Source: Gnetum montanum
Lineage: Eukaryota; Streptophyta; Gnetopsida; Gnetales; Gnetaceae
NCBI GenBank assembly: GCA_015680685.1
Contig: MNCI01010116.1
Location: 1,205,002-1,269,001 of the forward strand
Direction of reading: 5' to 3'
DNA: 64,000 nt
In this document: piece after piece, positions 24,087-37,366 of the stretch
Position numbering within the stretch: position 1 is the first letter of the stretch
Layout: each line of letters opens with the position of its first letter
Program-made: the position numbers and the translations under genes
Notes under the pieces: model-generated
The model's input: only the letters and a program-made list of their open reading frames with translations
What the model was told of the DNA's origin: nothing
The model's database searches: none

Positions 24087-24839
24087 TGATGAGTCATGTT
24101 TGATTGATTGCATTTACACAACAACATCGATGTAGTAGTGTTGACATAGGATCAACTATGTAATGTAGAGACAATAAATGCCTTTATAAATGTGCGCATC
24201 AATTGCATTTATAGCACTATTTGGTCAATGGTCATAGTGAAACTCTTGTAGGTTGTCATTATAACATTTAGAACAATCATTGAGTGCCCACAACGTAGTT
24301 TGAAGTGACTAACTAAAGCCTTTATTTTTGAATGAACAACAATAAAGATTAAGATTATTTCACTCCATTGCAGCACTTTGACTAAATTCAGTTTACTTCA
24401 AATGCACTTTACCTTAATGTTTACTTTTCCACACAATTAATTATTCATTTATAATTAAATGCATAATAGCTATGGTTGCATGAGTATGATTAGCTTTGAG
24501 CGTAAACACATGAATTTTTGTAATCCTAGTAGTATGCCACTTGGTATACCCAACGATGGACACTTAGTAACCCAATGGTATTACCATAAGCTTAAGAGGT
24601 GTATGATAAGTTAGGAATGGATGCTCAATGCTTAGGATATATTAGGCTTATTGCTTGCACTTAGAGTAGCTCACTTAGATTTTAAATATTTAAATATTTT
24701 AATAGAATTTTAGATATGGTAATTCCATATCAATATCATATGCTTTAGTCACACATAACCATATGAACTAGCCTACACAAGTATGACTAGAAGATAATAA
24801 CCAACAATCAAACACAACTATCTAGAGGCTTATGCTAGT
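24087..24839 (+). repeat. Solo LTR A, left part
   Basis: Starts TGATGAGTC at 24087 after GTATT (24082-24086). It is interrupted at 24839 by Element 2; the missing end lies at 49272-49354. No partner LTR or internal region of its own is seen. Joined length is 836 bp, the family's normal LTR length. Confidence 0.8.
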
Positions 24840-25678
24840 TGATAAGTCTTGGTTTAGTGGGTAGCGTTAATGTAAGGTTTTCTTCATTAATGCATTAGCA
24901 TTGATGTAGGTGCAGTTAATGCATATATCAATGCATGCATCCACTACATTTATGGTACTGTTCAATCAGTAGCGTAACAAAACTCTATTAGGTTGTTTAC
25001 ATAACAATTAGAATTTTTCATTGAATACCCACAACATGAATCAAATGGATTGTATAGAATTTTATATAATTGATCATGTACATAAATATGTCTTCATGGT
25101 GGCAATAAAATCAAGATCCATTTCCTTCATTATATTACTTAGCATTTGTTCAATATTTTCTTTAATTGCATTTCCATATTAATTATTCTTTTAATCTCAA
25201 GCACTTAGTTAATTTCTTTACATTCATTTCACTTAATTACATCACATAAGTACAAATAATTTTGAGCATAAACATGTTAATGTATGGTAATCCCATCAAG
25301 GCACTACTAGGTATGTGCAACATTGGGTACTTGGTGACCTAGTAGCATTAATCTATGTTTAAGATATATATGACAATTTTGGAACAAATATTTCACACCT
25401 AAGCTAGATTAGATTTAATTCTTTTTACTGAGATTAGATAATTAGAATTTTTAATATTTAATATTGTAATATTTTACAAACATTTTATCATATGCCTCAA
25501 TTGCACTTTATTATATGAACTAAGCCTATACAAGTGTGATTAAGAAAATAATGACTAAAAATTTAATGTCTAGCTACCTAGATGATTATACTAGTTCTAG
25601 TCTATGTAATTCAATTGGATCATGCATAAATACTTGTGATTTGTATGGTTGGGTAGAGGAAACTTTCGTTGCTTATCG
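24840..25678 (+). repeat. Element 2 5' LTR
   Basis: About 839 bp beginning TGATAAGTC; end near TTATCG is degenerate relative to TCATCA. Alignable to 48411-49266 (shared CATTAATGCATTAGCATTGATG, GTAGCGTAACAAAA). The primer site after it is too decayed to read with confidence. Confidence 0.8.
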
Positions 25679-25791
25679 TTGCTAGTGGTTTAGATAGTTA
25701 GAATTATCTAAGGATGGTTATAGTGCGTAAATTATTCATTACTCAAAAATAATATTATTTTATTATTTTAAGTACACTCAATAATTAAAAG

Positions 25792-28300
25792 ATGTCTTCT
25801 TCTTGCAGGCTAGATTTCCCACCTACTGATGATTCAGCAAGGGGCCATGACAGGATCATTAGGAATGTACATAAGGTGCCATAACAAATAAAGATTGTTT
25901 ACTAGCACTTAGATCCATACTACCCAAATTTCACTTTCATCCTTCACAAAGATGAATAACTATGATGAAGGAGCCTAGAAGGAAACATAGTATTACCAAC
26001 TAATCATTCAATTCCATCAATACTCATGGCAACATTAATGAGGCTGGAGCTTAAAGCATTTACTCTAGATTATAGGGTTGATGAAATATCTAAGTCTTAC
26101 CAAGCCACTAAGTTCTAACTGCAAAAGACCATTTCATGGAGGCATACTATGAAGTTTTTAAGGGAAAATGTGCTACTATTCTATTGAAATTATAGTTATA
26201 AGAAGAGGATATCGATTATCAAGTAGGTCAATCTCATTGCCAAAATCCTCCACACATTAGTTTAGAGGACATGAACATTTATGGCTATGTTTAGCCTTGA
26301 TGAGTGACCAAGAAAATGAGAGAACTATGCCAAATACTTGAGGGACCTCTAGGCCTAGGTCTTCTAGTAGGCCACTTAAAGAATATCAAAGGGATCAGGG
26401 AAGAAGAGTAAGCTAACACAACTCTTTTAGTTCTCCATCATCATCCTCATCATCAAGCTTTGATAAGGGTAAACATAACCAAGGCAGATGTGGCAATGAT
26501 CATAGACCTAGTAAAGATGATAGAAGAAATCATCACATGGATGGTAAAAGAGAAGCTATATGTGAGTAAGAATTTGGGCACTAACATAAATGAAGGCATA
26601 GTAGGCAATACCAAAGAAGGCATGATCATGACAGGGATCATGAGAAGCATGATGATTATGATGAATATTTTTTTGCTACCAGAGGCATGATCAATATCTA
26701 GGAGGTAATATACATTGCTCCTAAACATAAGAAGGATAGAAAAATTAAATAACTGGATATAAATAATATTCCTAAGTTGAAAAGAGGCTATAATGTAGAT
26801 CCATAGCATCATATATAAGACTTCCATGATGCCTATGTCTTGAAGAACATAGAAAAAAGTGACAAAAGTTGAAACTCTTTCCTAGAACATTCATTAAATA
26901 AGATGAAATTTGGTATGAGTCCTTGGAACAAGAATTTATTAGAAGATGGATTATGATGTTGGAGCTATGAAATGATAAGTATAAGATATACTCCATGATG
27001 TCCAACTTGACAAAGAAGGGTGAAAACATGGCAATCATGAATCCCTTGATGTAGCTTTGGGTAAATATTATTCTCTACAACATAGATGTTCAAGCCATGA
27101 CTTCTCTTAGAGGAAACAGTTACATCATATCATAGATGGACTCAAGAATAAAATAAGATAAACTCGTAGGATCTATGCCTAAGGGAGACTACCAAAAATA
27201 AGTGCCCATTAGATTTAGAGGCTAATTGACCAAGTGGCAAAGAATGAAGAAGTAGTTAAGAAGAGAGAGAATGTAGAAAAGTATAATAGGGATCCCTCTC
27301 CTTGCAAAAAGAAGATTCATCTCTATGAACTTGGTGAGAGAGCATTGTTAGAGGAATTGGTACAAAGAAAAACCTTACCTATTAAAAAATTAGTCATCAA
27401 AATATTGGCAAAGGTTGATAAGACATGGGACTCAATAGATGAAAAGTTTTAAACATCAATAAAGATCATGCAATAGAAAGTAGAGCAAGGTAGAACCAAG
27501 GATATAGATAAGAAAAAGAAGAAGGATACAGACAAGGATTACTACTAACAAAAAGGAAAAGCAAATATAACTAAAAAGATTATAAAAGTTAAATCTAAAG
27601 ATGAAAATTGTGAAATTTGTCAATATTATGATCCTAAGGATTGTTACCTTGTAATGTTACATCTCTATAAGTATAAATTTTATGCCTTAAATTTAAAATT
27701 TGTCAAAAAGTAAACATCTAGGAGGTTGCCTCATCCTTAAGGTAACTATAAATAGCCATACTAGCAACAACAATGCTATCCAAGGAGGGATCCATTTAAA
27801 TCTCAATAATGGCAATACCCATAGTTATGGGGGATGCTACCATAAAACAGAAGTATCCGTATAGGTAGCTTTATTCATATGGAAATCATATTGAATAGCA
27901 TGTATTTCCAAGTGGCTCCACCACACATGTTTCTGCTCATCATTATTATCCTTCTGAGTATCATAGACCTACCACTTCATGAGTTGAATTTCCTTCTTAT
28001 GATTCTCATCCTCACCAACACTTTTACATTCATGCTTCAAATCCATTACTATCTACTCCTCTTATGTAGGATGAAATCCTTTCATAGTTGTAACAACAAA
28101 ATGCCATAAAAACTATAAACTGATAGATGGATGATAACTTAAATGGTTTTGGGTGTAAGTCTAAAAAATAGCCATTCTTTAGACCTACCATTTCATAGAC
28201 AGCTTCATAGGAATCTTTAACTATGAACCCTACACCAATAATCTCCTAGATAACATCTAAGTCTCCTTTAAGCTAATGCTCTTCAAATATACAACCTGTC
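25792..28300 (+). pseudogene. Element 2 gag
   Basis: Starts MSSSCRLDFPP at 25792 and keeps NFTFILHKDE and LEGNIVLPTN, matching Element 1. A His/Asp-rich stretch (RRHDHDRDHEKHDDYDEYFF) lies at about 26610-26680. The capsid-type domain (HDAYVLKNIEK, YKIYSMMSNL) is at about 26810-27200. The knuckle at about 27610-27650 reads CEICQYYDPKDC, with the His ligand changed to Asp. Many stops, chiefly TAG. Confidence 0.75.
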
Positions 28301-31300
28301 ATGTTGATCAATGCAGTTACTAATTGGATAAAGATAGAAAACCTTTCTAGAAAGAGAACTAATTTAGGAAGCCCTCTAATTTACTTGTAGATCATAGAAA
28401 ATGCACTTTACAAAGCTCTACTAGACTTAAGTTTTAGAGTTAATCTAATTATACAAGAAATTTACAAAGCCTAGAACCTACCACTAAAAATGTACAACAT
28501 TAAGTTGAAGCTTGTTAACTAGTTTATCACCATTCCTTTAGGATTGGTGGAAGATATTGTAATCACTATTAGTAGTTAGTCATATCCTATAGATTTCCTA
28601 GTGATCCATGTGGACAATTACAAGAGGGAATTTTCCATCATTATGGGAAGGACTTGGCTAAATGCAATTGATGCCAAGCTTGAAATTAGGGGCCTATCAT
28701 TGGAAATTTCAAAGGAGAATAAGCATGGACTAGTGTAGAATAAAAGATTTCCATGCATATCATATAGTAACATGGGGTACAACTACATGCAAAATGTATA
28801 GGTAGTTAGACATAAAACTATCATAGCATGCAGGTCATGTGCACAACTAGAATGCATTCAAAAGTACCTATATGTAGTAACCATCAAATAAGATGGCACA
28901 TAATGGTTGATTTTAGATGAAATCTATAGTTCCACTATGTGCATGGAACCATAAAAGGCCCTCACAAGTGCATGCATCAATTAGTTTGATAAAATGGAAT
29001 AGCTTAGGTGCCAAGACTATGATGTAGAAAACTAATAAGAAGAAAATATGGATTTGGGAGAGTTGGATATTTCAAAAAAATCTAAACTAGAGCACGTTGA
29101 ACTTAAAACATTACTAGAATAACTTGAATATATGTTCTTGAAAAATGGTAAATTGGTAATTGTGAACTTTACTCATAAAGAACAAAAATAGAAGTTGCTA
29201 AGGATAGCAAAAAAATGATCAACAACCTTTGCCTAGTCATATGATAAAATAATAGGTATTGTTCCACACATATGCTAGCATAGGATCTACATAGATCCCA
29301 TTAAGCCCAAAATATAGTCACTACAACGGTTGAATGTCAAATTGAAGTAGGTCATCAAGAAGGAGGTGGAAAAGTTATTTAAAATCAAGTTCATCTACCC
29401 TATAGTGGATAGTGATGGTAAAGTCTACTTTTCATTATACCAAAGGATGAGCAAAAAAGGATTTATATCAATTTCATTTTGTTAAATATGGCAACCTTTA
29501 AAGACCATTTTGTATTATCATTTGTGGACTAAGTACTGGATACTATTGTATGTCATATGTATTATAGCTTCCTAGATGAATATAATGACTATAATCAAAT
29601 CAAAATAGCCCTAGAAGACTAGGTCAAAACCACATTCACAATTTCCTGGGGAACATTTGCATATAAAAATTTGTCTTTTGGCCTCTCTAATGTACTTGTA
29701 ACTTTCCAATGTGTTGTTTTCATAATCTTTCAACAACAAATTAGTAATGATGTGGAAGTCTTCATGGATGACGTCTTCATCTTTGCCTCTAAGTTTGAGT
29801 AAGCACTAGACCATTTGAAGTAGGTATTAAGGCAATGTATAGATACCAATCTTAAGCTTAACTTGTGAAAACAACATTTGATGATCTAGAAGGGCATTGT
29901 ACTTAGGTACCAAATATCAGAAAAAAAGATAGAGGTAGATCCTATGAAGATAAGAATGACTCAATGAATTAGTCAAAAGTTGCATCTAGTGAAAGATGTT
30001 AGATTGTTCCTTAAACACATACGCTACTATGGGAGATTCATTAGAAACTTCTTTAAAATTGCAAAGTCACTAGTAGAGATGACAAAGAAGGATGTAGCAT
30101 TCAAATGGGCTAAGAAATGCCCCCATGCATTCAAACTTTTGAAATATAAGATTCTAGAGACTCTAATTCTATAATCCCCTAATTGATTCTAGTTGTTCCA
30201 TATCATGATCAATGCATCCAAATTTATCTTCAGAGTAATGCTTACATAGTTGGATGATTAAAAACATCTCTATTACATCCATTGTACAAGTAGAACCATC
30301 ATAGATGCATAACTAAACTATATCACCATAGAAAAGGGGTTGATAACTATGTTGTATTCCTTATAGAAATTTAGGAATCATGTGCTTAGATATCTAGTTT
30401 TTGTGCATACTAACCATAATGCAATATGCTTCCTAATGAATAAGCCAGTAGTTAGTCCTCATATCATATGATGGCTAGTTATTTTGTAAAAGTTCGATAT
30501 CACAATGATAGATAGAAAGAATCCTAAGAATGTTGTAGTAGATCATTTGTCTTGGTTATGATGGGATAATAAGGTTGATGAAAAGCCAATGTCTAATCAA
30601 TTTCTTGAAAAATTTCTATTGCAAAGCAACAATGGTAATAACTAATATAGTAAAGTCATGGTATGTAGACTATCTTACCTATTTGATCATATAAAAGGTT
30701 TCAACTAAATGGGAGAAGCATAAGAAACAATAATTCTTACACTAAGTTAAGCACTACATGGAGATAGAGGACAAGCTCTGTAAAATCTATGTCGATGGCT
30801 TGGTATGATGGTGCATTCTAGAGAACAATTGATCTAGAATTTTCTAAAATGCTCATGAAGGATCTTATGAATGCCACTATGTAGGGAGGAGAACAACCAT
30901 CAAAATCCTCATGGAAAGATTATTTTAGCAAACAATCTTTAGAAACGATCATTAATAATGAATCCAACCATTAAAACCCTTTGACTTATGGAGATTTGAT
31001 TTCATGGGTTCCATTACACCCAAGTTCACTTGGAAGTCTTACATCATTGTTGTTGTAAACTAGTGCATAAAATAGGCAAAGGTCATAGTAGTAAAGATCA
31101 TACAATAATATGAATAACTAGGTTTTTCCAACAAGGATTAAATTGGTTAGGTATGCCTAGGACACTTATTTTTTATAATGGAACTCATTTTGAAGGTGCT
31201 ACTTTCAAGAAGTTGAGGAAATGCTTATGGATGAAACAAAAAATCATTATGCCCCACCATCCCCAAGCCAATAGTCAAGCCAAGATAACCATTAGGAAAA

Positions 31301-31797
31301 TTACATAGATCCTAATTAGGATAATTAGTAGATATAAAAGAGATTAGAGTACAAAACTTAATGATACCTTATGGGCCTATAGATCCACCTGGAAACTTCC
31401 TATAACCTACTTCCCTTATGAATTAGTGTACAATAAGTCACCAAAACTCTCCATTTAAACTAAGCTACATACACTCAATACTACTTTTGATCTTAACATT
31501 AATCTTAGCCTAGCACCTAGAAACATGACTTATGAATCTCAATATACTAGATAAAAATAAGAAAGTAGCCCTCGTAATAAATAAGGTGCACAAGGACTAA
31601 ATAAAACATCATGAAACTAAGAGAAAATGAGTATAATTTCAACTTGGAGATAAGATCCTTTACTAGGATCCTACTCATGTACTTTAACATATGAAATTTA
31701 AAACATTGAGGTAAGGATCCTACATCATACATTCTTCCTTCTAATTTGGCATCATGCAAATATATCATCTTGGTTGCTCACAAAAATGGATCCTCAT
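28300..31797 (+). pseudogene. Element 2 pol, 5' part (protease to integrase)
   Basis: Protease about 28400-28800 (ALLDLSF, active-site Gly-Ser lost). RT about 29340-30000 keeps the catalytic FMDD at 29761-29772, unlike Element 1. The RT thumb and connection regions are at 29940-30180 (LFLKHIRYYGRFIRNFFKIA). RNase H about 30200-30570 and integrase about 30900-31700 (FDFMGSITP; decayed afterwards). Ends at the Element 3 insertion; the tail resumes at 40357 with LVNMQQV, matching LVNIQHI of Element 1. Confidence 0.8.
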
Positions 31798-32651
31798 TGA
31801 TGAGTGGCGAGGTACCCCTACACTCAACCATACAAATACGAGTGTTTCTCACATGATCCGGTCAAACTCCATAGAAGGGCTAGTTGTGGTATCTAGATAG
31901 TTACTCATTGATCGTAGTTCAGTGTCTTGCCACCTGGACTAGTATTTTATTTGTCATGTATGGTTTAGTCTAGAGTCAGGTGTATGATGTGTTCCTAAGC
32001 TAATGCTACATCGAGAGGTGATGGAAAATAATCTTAGCTAATCTAGGAGGAAAAGAGAGAGAGAGAGAGAGAGAGCTATACTAAGAGGGGATAGGGAGAG
32101 AGAGAGTCTAAGCTAGCCTAAGTATGATGAGCATATATTCCTTAATCATCTATACAAATCTTAAGCCTCGTGCACAACTACCAGTGGGATTACCAAGCAC
32201 ATGGCCTGAGTACACTACTGGGATGCCAAGCAGTCACATGTAGATACTCGTGATTAAGTCGTACTCATTCCACATTTAATAACAATTAAAATTAAGTAAT
32301 TAAACTAAGTGAATGCTGAAATGATGAAGTAATCTTAATCTTTATTTTTAGTCATGTGTGTGTCTAGGTACACCACACTTGAATAAAGGATGTTGTACAA
32401 TTACAATCATCACATTGTGGGCATGCATTGGGAGAAAGGGTTGAGAGGAACTAAAAAATGAACTAACTTCTATCTACTGACTGAAAAACTAATTATTTTA
32501 AAAATTGACTCCTCTCATGCATCTACATGTGTATTTATAGGCTCATACAAGAGTCATGATATCATGTATTTGATATTGCTATTTGGGCTGTGATATTGCA
32601 TACCCGATATCAAGGGTCCAATATTGCAGCTTGATGAATCATGATTCATCA
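31798..32651 (-). repeat. Element 3 3' LTR
   Basis: 854 bp, TGATGAGTGG...TTCATCA on the plus strand. TATAAATA on the minus strand lies at 32532-32539. A GA microsatellite (about 32050-32076) is expanded relative to the partner LTR. GATATC-like palindromes cluster at 32555-32630 (U3 end). Confidence 0.88.
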
Positions 32652-32678
32652 TGCCCTAATCAATTGTTCTTGTAGTTG

Positions 32679-35492
32679 TTAAAAGTTTTCTTTGAAAAAA
32701 TTCTTATGTTTCTCCATAGCGGTCAACCTAAGATTGTCAACAACAAGCTGTTTATTTTCCTCTTGTAAGGCTCTGAGTGCCTTGGCATGCGCATAGGTTT
32801 GCGCTTGTGCCTTGGAGGCATGCCAGTCAGCCTTCTCTTTCTCCTCCACCACTCTTTTATTGTTCACCAATAATTTGTTGAGTTTTTTGATCCTGAAGGT
32901 GTCCAGCTGGTCTGTGGGAACAAATTGAGAGGGGTATCGCTATGCAGCTTATAGGGTTATGAGCCTCTCTTGAAGTTTTTCTAACTCTACTTCTGCATGC
33001 TTAGCTCTAATCTCTGTCATGACCAGCTTTCCCTTGGTAGAGATGAGGTCTAATTATGCTATCATGATATCTTGTGGGATGTCAAACAAGGATGTCATTA
33101 TGTGTCCTGTTTGTAGCAACCGATCAAGAACATTCTCATTCTCCTCAGGAGTCATCGAGGGATTGGCCAATGTTTGAGCATCATGTGCTCTTGTGAAGTT
33201 TTCTATTAGTACAACAGGGATGTTGAAGGATTATTTGATGTGGTTTGTGAACTTCTGAGGCTCCTACTGCATCCTGGTGCTGCATGACCACCACTGTGGC
33301 CCCTTCACCAGTCTCAAGTTGCACCTGAAGGGATGCAACATTCCCTGAAATCTATTGAGACCATTGAGTCTCCCCTCCTCCTATCTGAATGGACACCCCA
33401 CCTTGTGCACGATCTATAGAGATGGTGGGCCATATGGTATCATCGATGATGTGGAAGAGATTAGCATCATCATGACTCCCTCAACTGACCGTCTCAACGA
33501 TGGCCTCAAGGTGGCTCATCGACGGTTAGTAATCCTGCGGCAGTGGTGGTGGTTGATCTTACTGGCTTGTGCTAGGCCTTGCTTCTTATTGTTGATTCGG
33601 CCTTGTGCTTAGAAGTTGGATAGGCCCTACAGTTTGACTTGCAATGGATCCCACCATTTGTTCTTGCTCTTGTTCTAGCTCTGGCTCTAGTGTCTCACCA
33701 ACACTTTTCCTTGTAGCTGGTGGCTTCAGCAGTTCAATGAATGAAGCATTTTGGGCTCTTCTGGGGGTGTCATTTGTGTACCCCAGAATACTAGCATGCT
33801 TACACAACTTCCTGATGAGACAAGGGAAGGGCAACATGAACTTCCCTATCTTGCGTTCTTCAAACCGCATTAAGATCTCCATGAGATATAGATGAGGTAG
33901 GTTAGCATTAACCTTTCCCATCAATATCGCACTTCCTCTTGCCGCATATGTTGAAATCATGTTTAATCCTTTTTTGGGGAAGATGTGATAAGTAGCAATC
34001 TTGAAGTAGATTCTCTCTTCCAATGTCAGTTCTCCATATATCTTATCTTCCTTACCATACACCTTGTCCAACCAAACCTTTCGTGCATCAGCATTAGAGC
34101 GAGTGGACAGGTGAGTAACCTTTGGTCCTGTATTCAGAAGGTTTAAAAAATTTGAAATGGCCTTAGTGAAAAAATTGATAAACACACCACAAATGTCAAC
34201 TGTGATGCTTTCCTCCTTATTGTGCCAAAATTGGTATGTTTCTCCCAAGTACCAGGCATCGCTTTCGGAGAGGGTAGGCCATAATGGAGACCCTTTGAGT
34301 TGGTCCCTGACGGTCTCAGGAGTGAATTTCGTGAAGGGTCTGAAGTTCAATTCCACAATTGTTGTAGCTGATGTGGACCTTTCACGGATGGCCTGAACAC
34401 ATTCTAGGGACAATGTGAGGTGTTGTCCCTGTTTAGGCATTGCAGTAGCTCCACCATCTGCTTGTCCTAATTGTACAATAGCAGGAGTCTCTTGATGGAT
34501 ACTGATGGGACATGATATCACGTGGGCTGTGATATCACGTATACTATATTGTAGCTATCACGATATCACATCCCACACGATATTGTGTACGTGATATTGC
34601 ATCATCCCCCATGATATCACGTACGCGATATCACGGTGTGCCATCAAATCTATAAATAAGAGGCAACTCTTCCTTTGTTTCTCATCCTAGGCTTAGACCA
34701 TAGTGAAACTCTGGTAGTTTGATCCCCCTAGAGATAGAATATTTTCCATGTACCTGCAGTAGGAACTCCAAAGTGAACAGATCTTTATTCGAGCAAATAT
34801 TATACCTAAACACATGTTTGTGTATGAAAATAAAGAAGAACTTCTTGGATAAACCTTGTAGTGCATGGAGTAGGCTAAATAGGATTTCATTTATTGTTAT
34901 TTACTATTTACCATTTAAATTATTTATTAGTAATTAAATCTCTCTCAACCCTTCTCTCCTAGTTAAGTGCCTCAGTACGACCGCTTCGAGCACGTGCGTT
35001 ACGCTTGGTGATCCCAGCAACGATTAGCGTTTGGTAACCAAGGTTGCATTGGTTTAGGGTATGAACGGTAAGTGGGAATGGATGCTGATGCTAGGTTAAT
35101 TCAGACTTAGTTAGTTAGTTAAAGTTAGTAATTAGTCTCTTCATCCTTCACCTTATCAGCATAGGAGATAAAATTGAAAAGACATAAAAATCATATACCT
35201 CAGACTTACTTAACTATACAACCATGACAACTACAAGTAAGTCTAGGAATACAATGAATAATTAACCTTAAGTATTCCATGAGGCATGTAGGCACTTAGT
35301 CTGCGGAGTTCGACCGGATCACACGTGCTACACTTGTATTCGTATGTTTGAGTGTAGGGGTACCTCGCCACTCATCAGATACTAAATGATTGCACCTCCT
35401 ACTCTGCACATTCTACAGTAGATGCCTATCCCCTACCTTTCCTGGGATGCACCTTGAGAGGGACCTTCTTGTTATCCATGCTTTGAGGCCAT
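32679..35492 (-). pseudogene. Element 3 accessory ORF, split by solo LTR B
   Basis: ATG at 35492-35490, directly after GATTGTAG, a splice-acceptor-like site. Solo LTR B (34503-35377) interrupts the N-terminal part. The best open stretch is 34521-33586 (311 aa, first residues from the LTR): LNFRPFTKFTPETVRDQLKG, SPLWPTLSESDAWYLGETYQ, then LTLEERIYFKIATYHIFPKKG and RGSAILMGKVNANLPHLYLM. A Glu/Gln-rich linker follows, and a C-terminal coiled-coil-like segment ends near 32679 (KRVVEEKEKADWHASKAQAQ). No transmembrane segment is visible, so it is not an obvious envelope protein. The central part resembles in layout the plant-transposon protein domain found beside Athila-type pol genes; function unknown. 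Confidence 0.7.
34503..35377 (+). repeat. Solo LTR B inside the Element 3 accessory ORF
   Basis: 875 bp, TGATGG...TCATCA, with a perfect 5-bp duplication GATAC (34498-34502, 35378-35382). The empty site is preserved in Element 4: CTTGATGGATGCTGAATGATT near 55110-55132 matches the sequence across the junction. TATAAATA at 34651-34658. Five GATATC and two GATATT motifs lie at 34512-34637. Confidence 0.93.
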
Positions 35493-37366
35493 CTACAATC
35501 ACACAGGGCCAATCATTAGTAAGGTTGCTTATCAAAGTTAAGTTATACCTTACTCCTTGCCGTAATGAATTTGTTTTTTATTTCATGTGATTTAAAGGTA
35601 GAAATTTTATGGAAATGTCCCTAAAAGGTTTTAATATTTAGCCCACTTTGCTTAGGTGGCTTCAAATTTTAATTTTCTGGTATAGATAAGGAGATGAAAT
35701 TTTTTTAGTACATGTTTATTATTTTTATAATTAATTACCCTTGATAGTGTCTTTTGGGTGATGATGAATGTTGAAAAATTTATATGCAATTTAGCATGTA
35801 TCATTCCCCCATGACTAAGCTGAACACTCTAGGTTCAAATAGGTTCGAATAGAATGCAAATTGGAGCGCTAGCGAGCAAGGTATGGTTGGTAGATCAAGA
35901 GGTGCGTAGGTCATAAGTCGTAGAAGAAAATTTGAAAAACTCTCCCACATGAACAATTGCAAATGATGTTGATATTGCGTACTCGCTAGTAGGGACCCGA
36001 TATCGTAGCCTATCAAAAATAGGGTACTTGGAAAAATTGACAAATTTTGGAAATTCCAAGGTATAAACTAAGGACTTAGGACAATGTAAATGGTCTAGTG
36101 TAAGAATGATTAGGTTGGAAGGCATAAAAAGGATAGTGGTGTAAAATATAGCAATGAAAATCATGAAGAGTATGAGAAAAAAGGACATGTATTTGTACAT
36201 AGGAACATTTGAATAGGAAGGATGATAAGGGAAAGAATAACGTTGGTAATACTTGGAGGGTATAAGATGATGTGTGGGAGATGTGTTCCTAGTGCAAATT
36301 ACAAGGGTTACGCAAGTGGGTCTTCCCCAAAGCAGGTTCCAACCTATAATGCCCTTGTGTAACCACACCTTAAAATGTCTATAGGCACTAAAAGGGTTAA
36401 ATGTAATCCACACCAATTTCAGAAAACACACACATGTAGATAGCACTACAATGAGATATGAATCCCATGCTATCCAAGTCACAAGTCACAACTACACAAA
36501 CAATGAGGTGAGGTGAATCATAGAAGGGATTGTAGAGATTGGGACATGAGGTAATTGGCTCAAGGCATAATGAATCCTGTGTGTAAGGCATGATTAGTGT
36601 GTCATTAGCTCGTCACTCCAAAATCAAGGCCAAGTCCATTCTTCTAATTGGTGACATTGCATTGTGTCATCCCAGTGATAGACAACCATGAGAGCATCAT
36701 GTTAGCAAGGTGTACGATCAATTGGAATTTCGTTCAAGTGAGGAGTGATTTTGCTTTGTGGCACTCATTTTTTTAATGTATTGCTTTATCTAGAGAAGCT
36801 ACCTATCTTCAGGCATGGGTACATGTCTTTTTAGTGGGACCTCCTAGAATAGCATTATTTTTTTCTGTTTGAGTGCCTTTTGCTTACTCTTACTCCCATT
36901 TTTCATTAGATCTACAAGGATCTTGGTACAACCAAGCTACATGATAACTCCTATAGATGTCACCAAAGAGAATCCACAAGTCCTATTGATGTCACACCCT
37001 AGCCATTTCCTCTTGGTTCATCCTTCTTTACTCTGGGCACAATAACACAAAAATTACTTTAAGTTTTAATGATTAGGAATATCATTGTACCCAGAGTACA
37101 ACCTCTTATTAATAGGATGGGTGAGTGGATGTTGTGGGCTCACTATCCAGATAATTAGTTATTTGAGACTTGATAGCATAGAACAACACCTCAACCAATG
37201 AAGCACATGAGTGTTTTATGCATAGATGAGATTACTTATAAAAAGATAAAAAAGACAAAAAGACAAAAAGATAAAAAGAAAAAAAAAATAAATTGAAAAA
37301 TGAAAAATTGGAAATCAAAAAATTTTAAAACTAAAGAAAATAAAAAATATTTATTAGTCCTACTTG
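35493..37366 (-). other. Element 3 noncoding middle region
   Basis: Lies between gag and the accessory ORF and aligns with 55237-57151 of Element 4. It carries the three recurring blocks in the order seen after pol in Element 1: 36962-37000, 36801-36834 and 36308-36360 (minus strand). Next to gag is an A-rich tract (37250-37300) that equals, on the minus strand, the T-rich tract following pol in Element 1. Confidence 0.6.

Noticed and set aside
33355-33895. Plus-strand open frames of 85 and 83 codons
   Set aside because: Antisense shadows of the Element 3 accessory ORF.
35895-36482. 195-codon minus-strand open frame in Element 3
   Set aside because: Low-complexity hydrophobic reading; not open in Element 4 at the same place, where nucleotide blocks and not codons are conserved.
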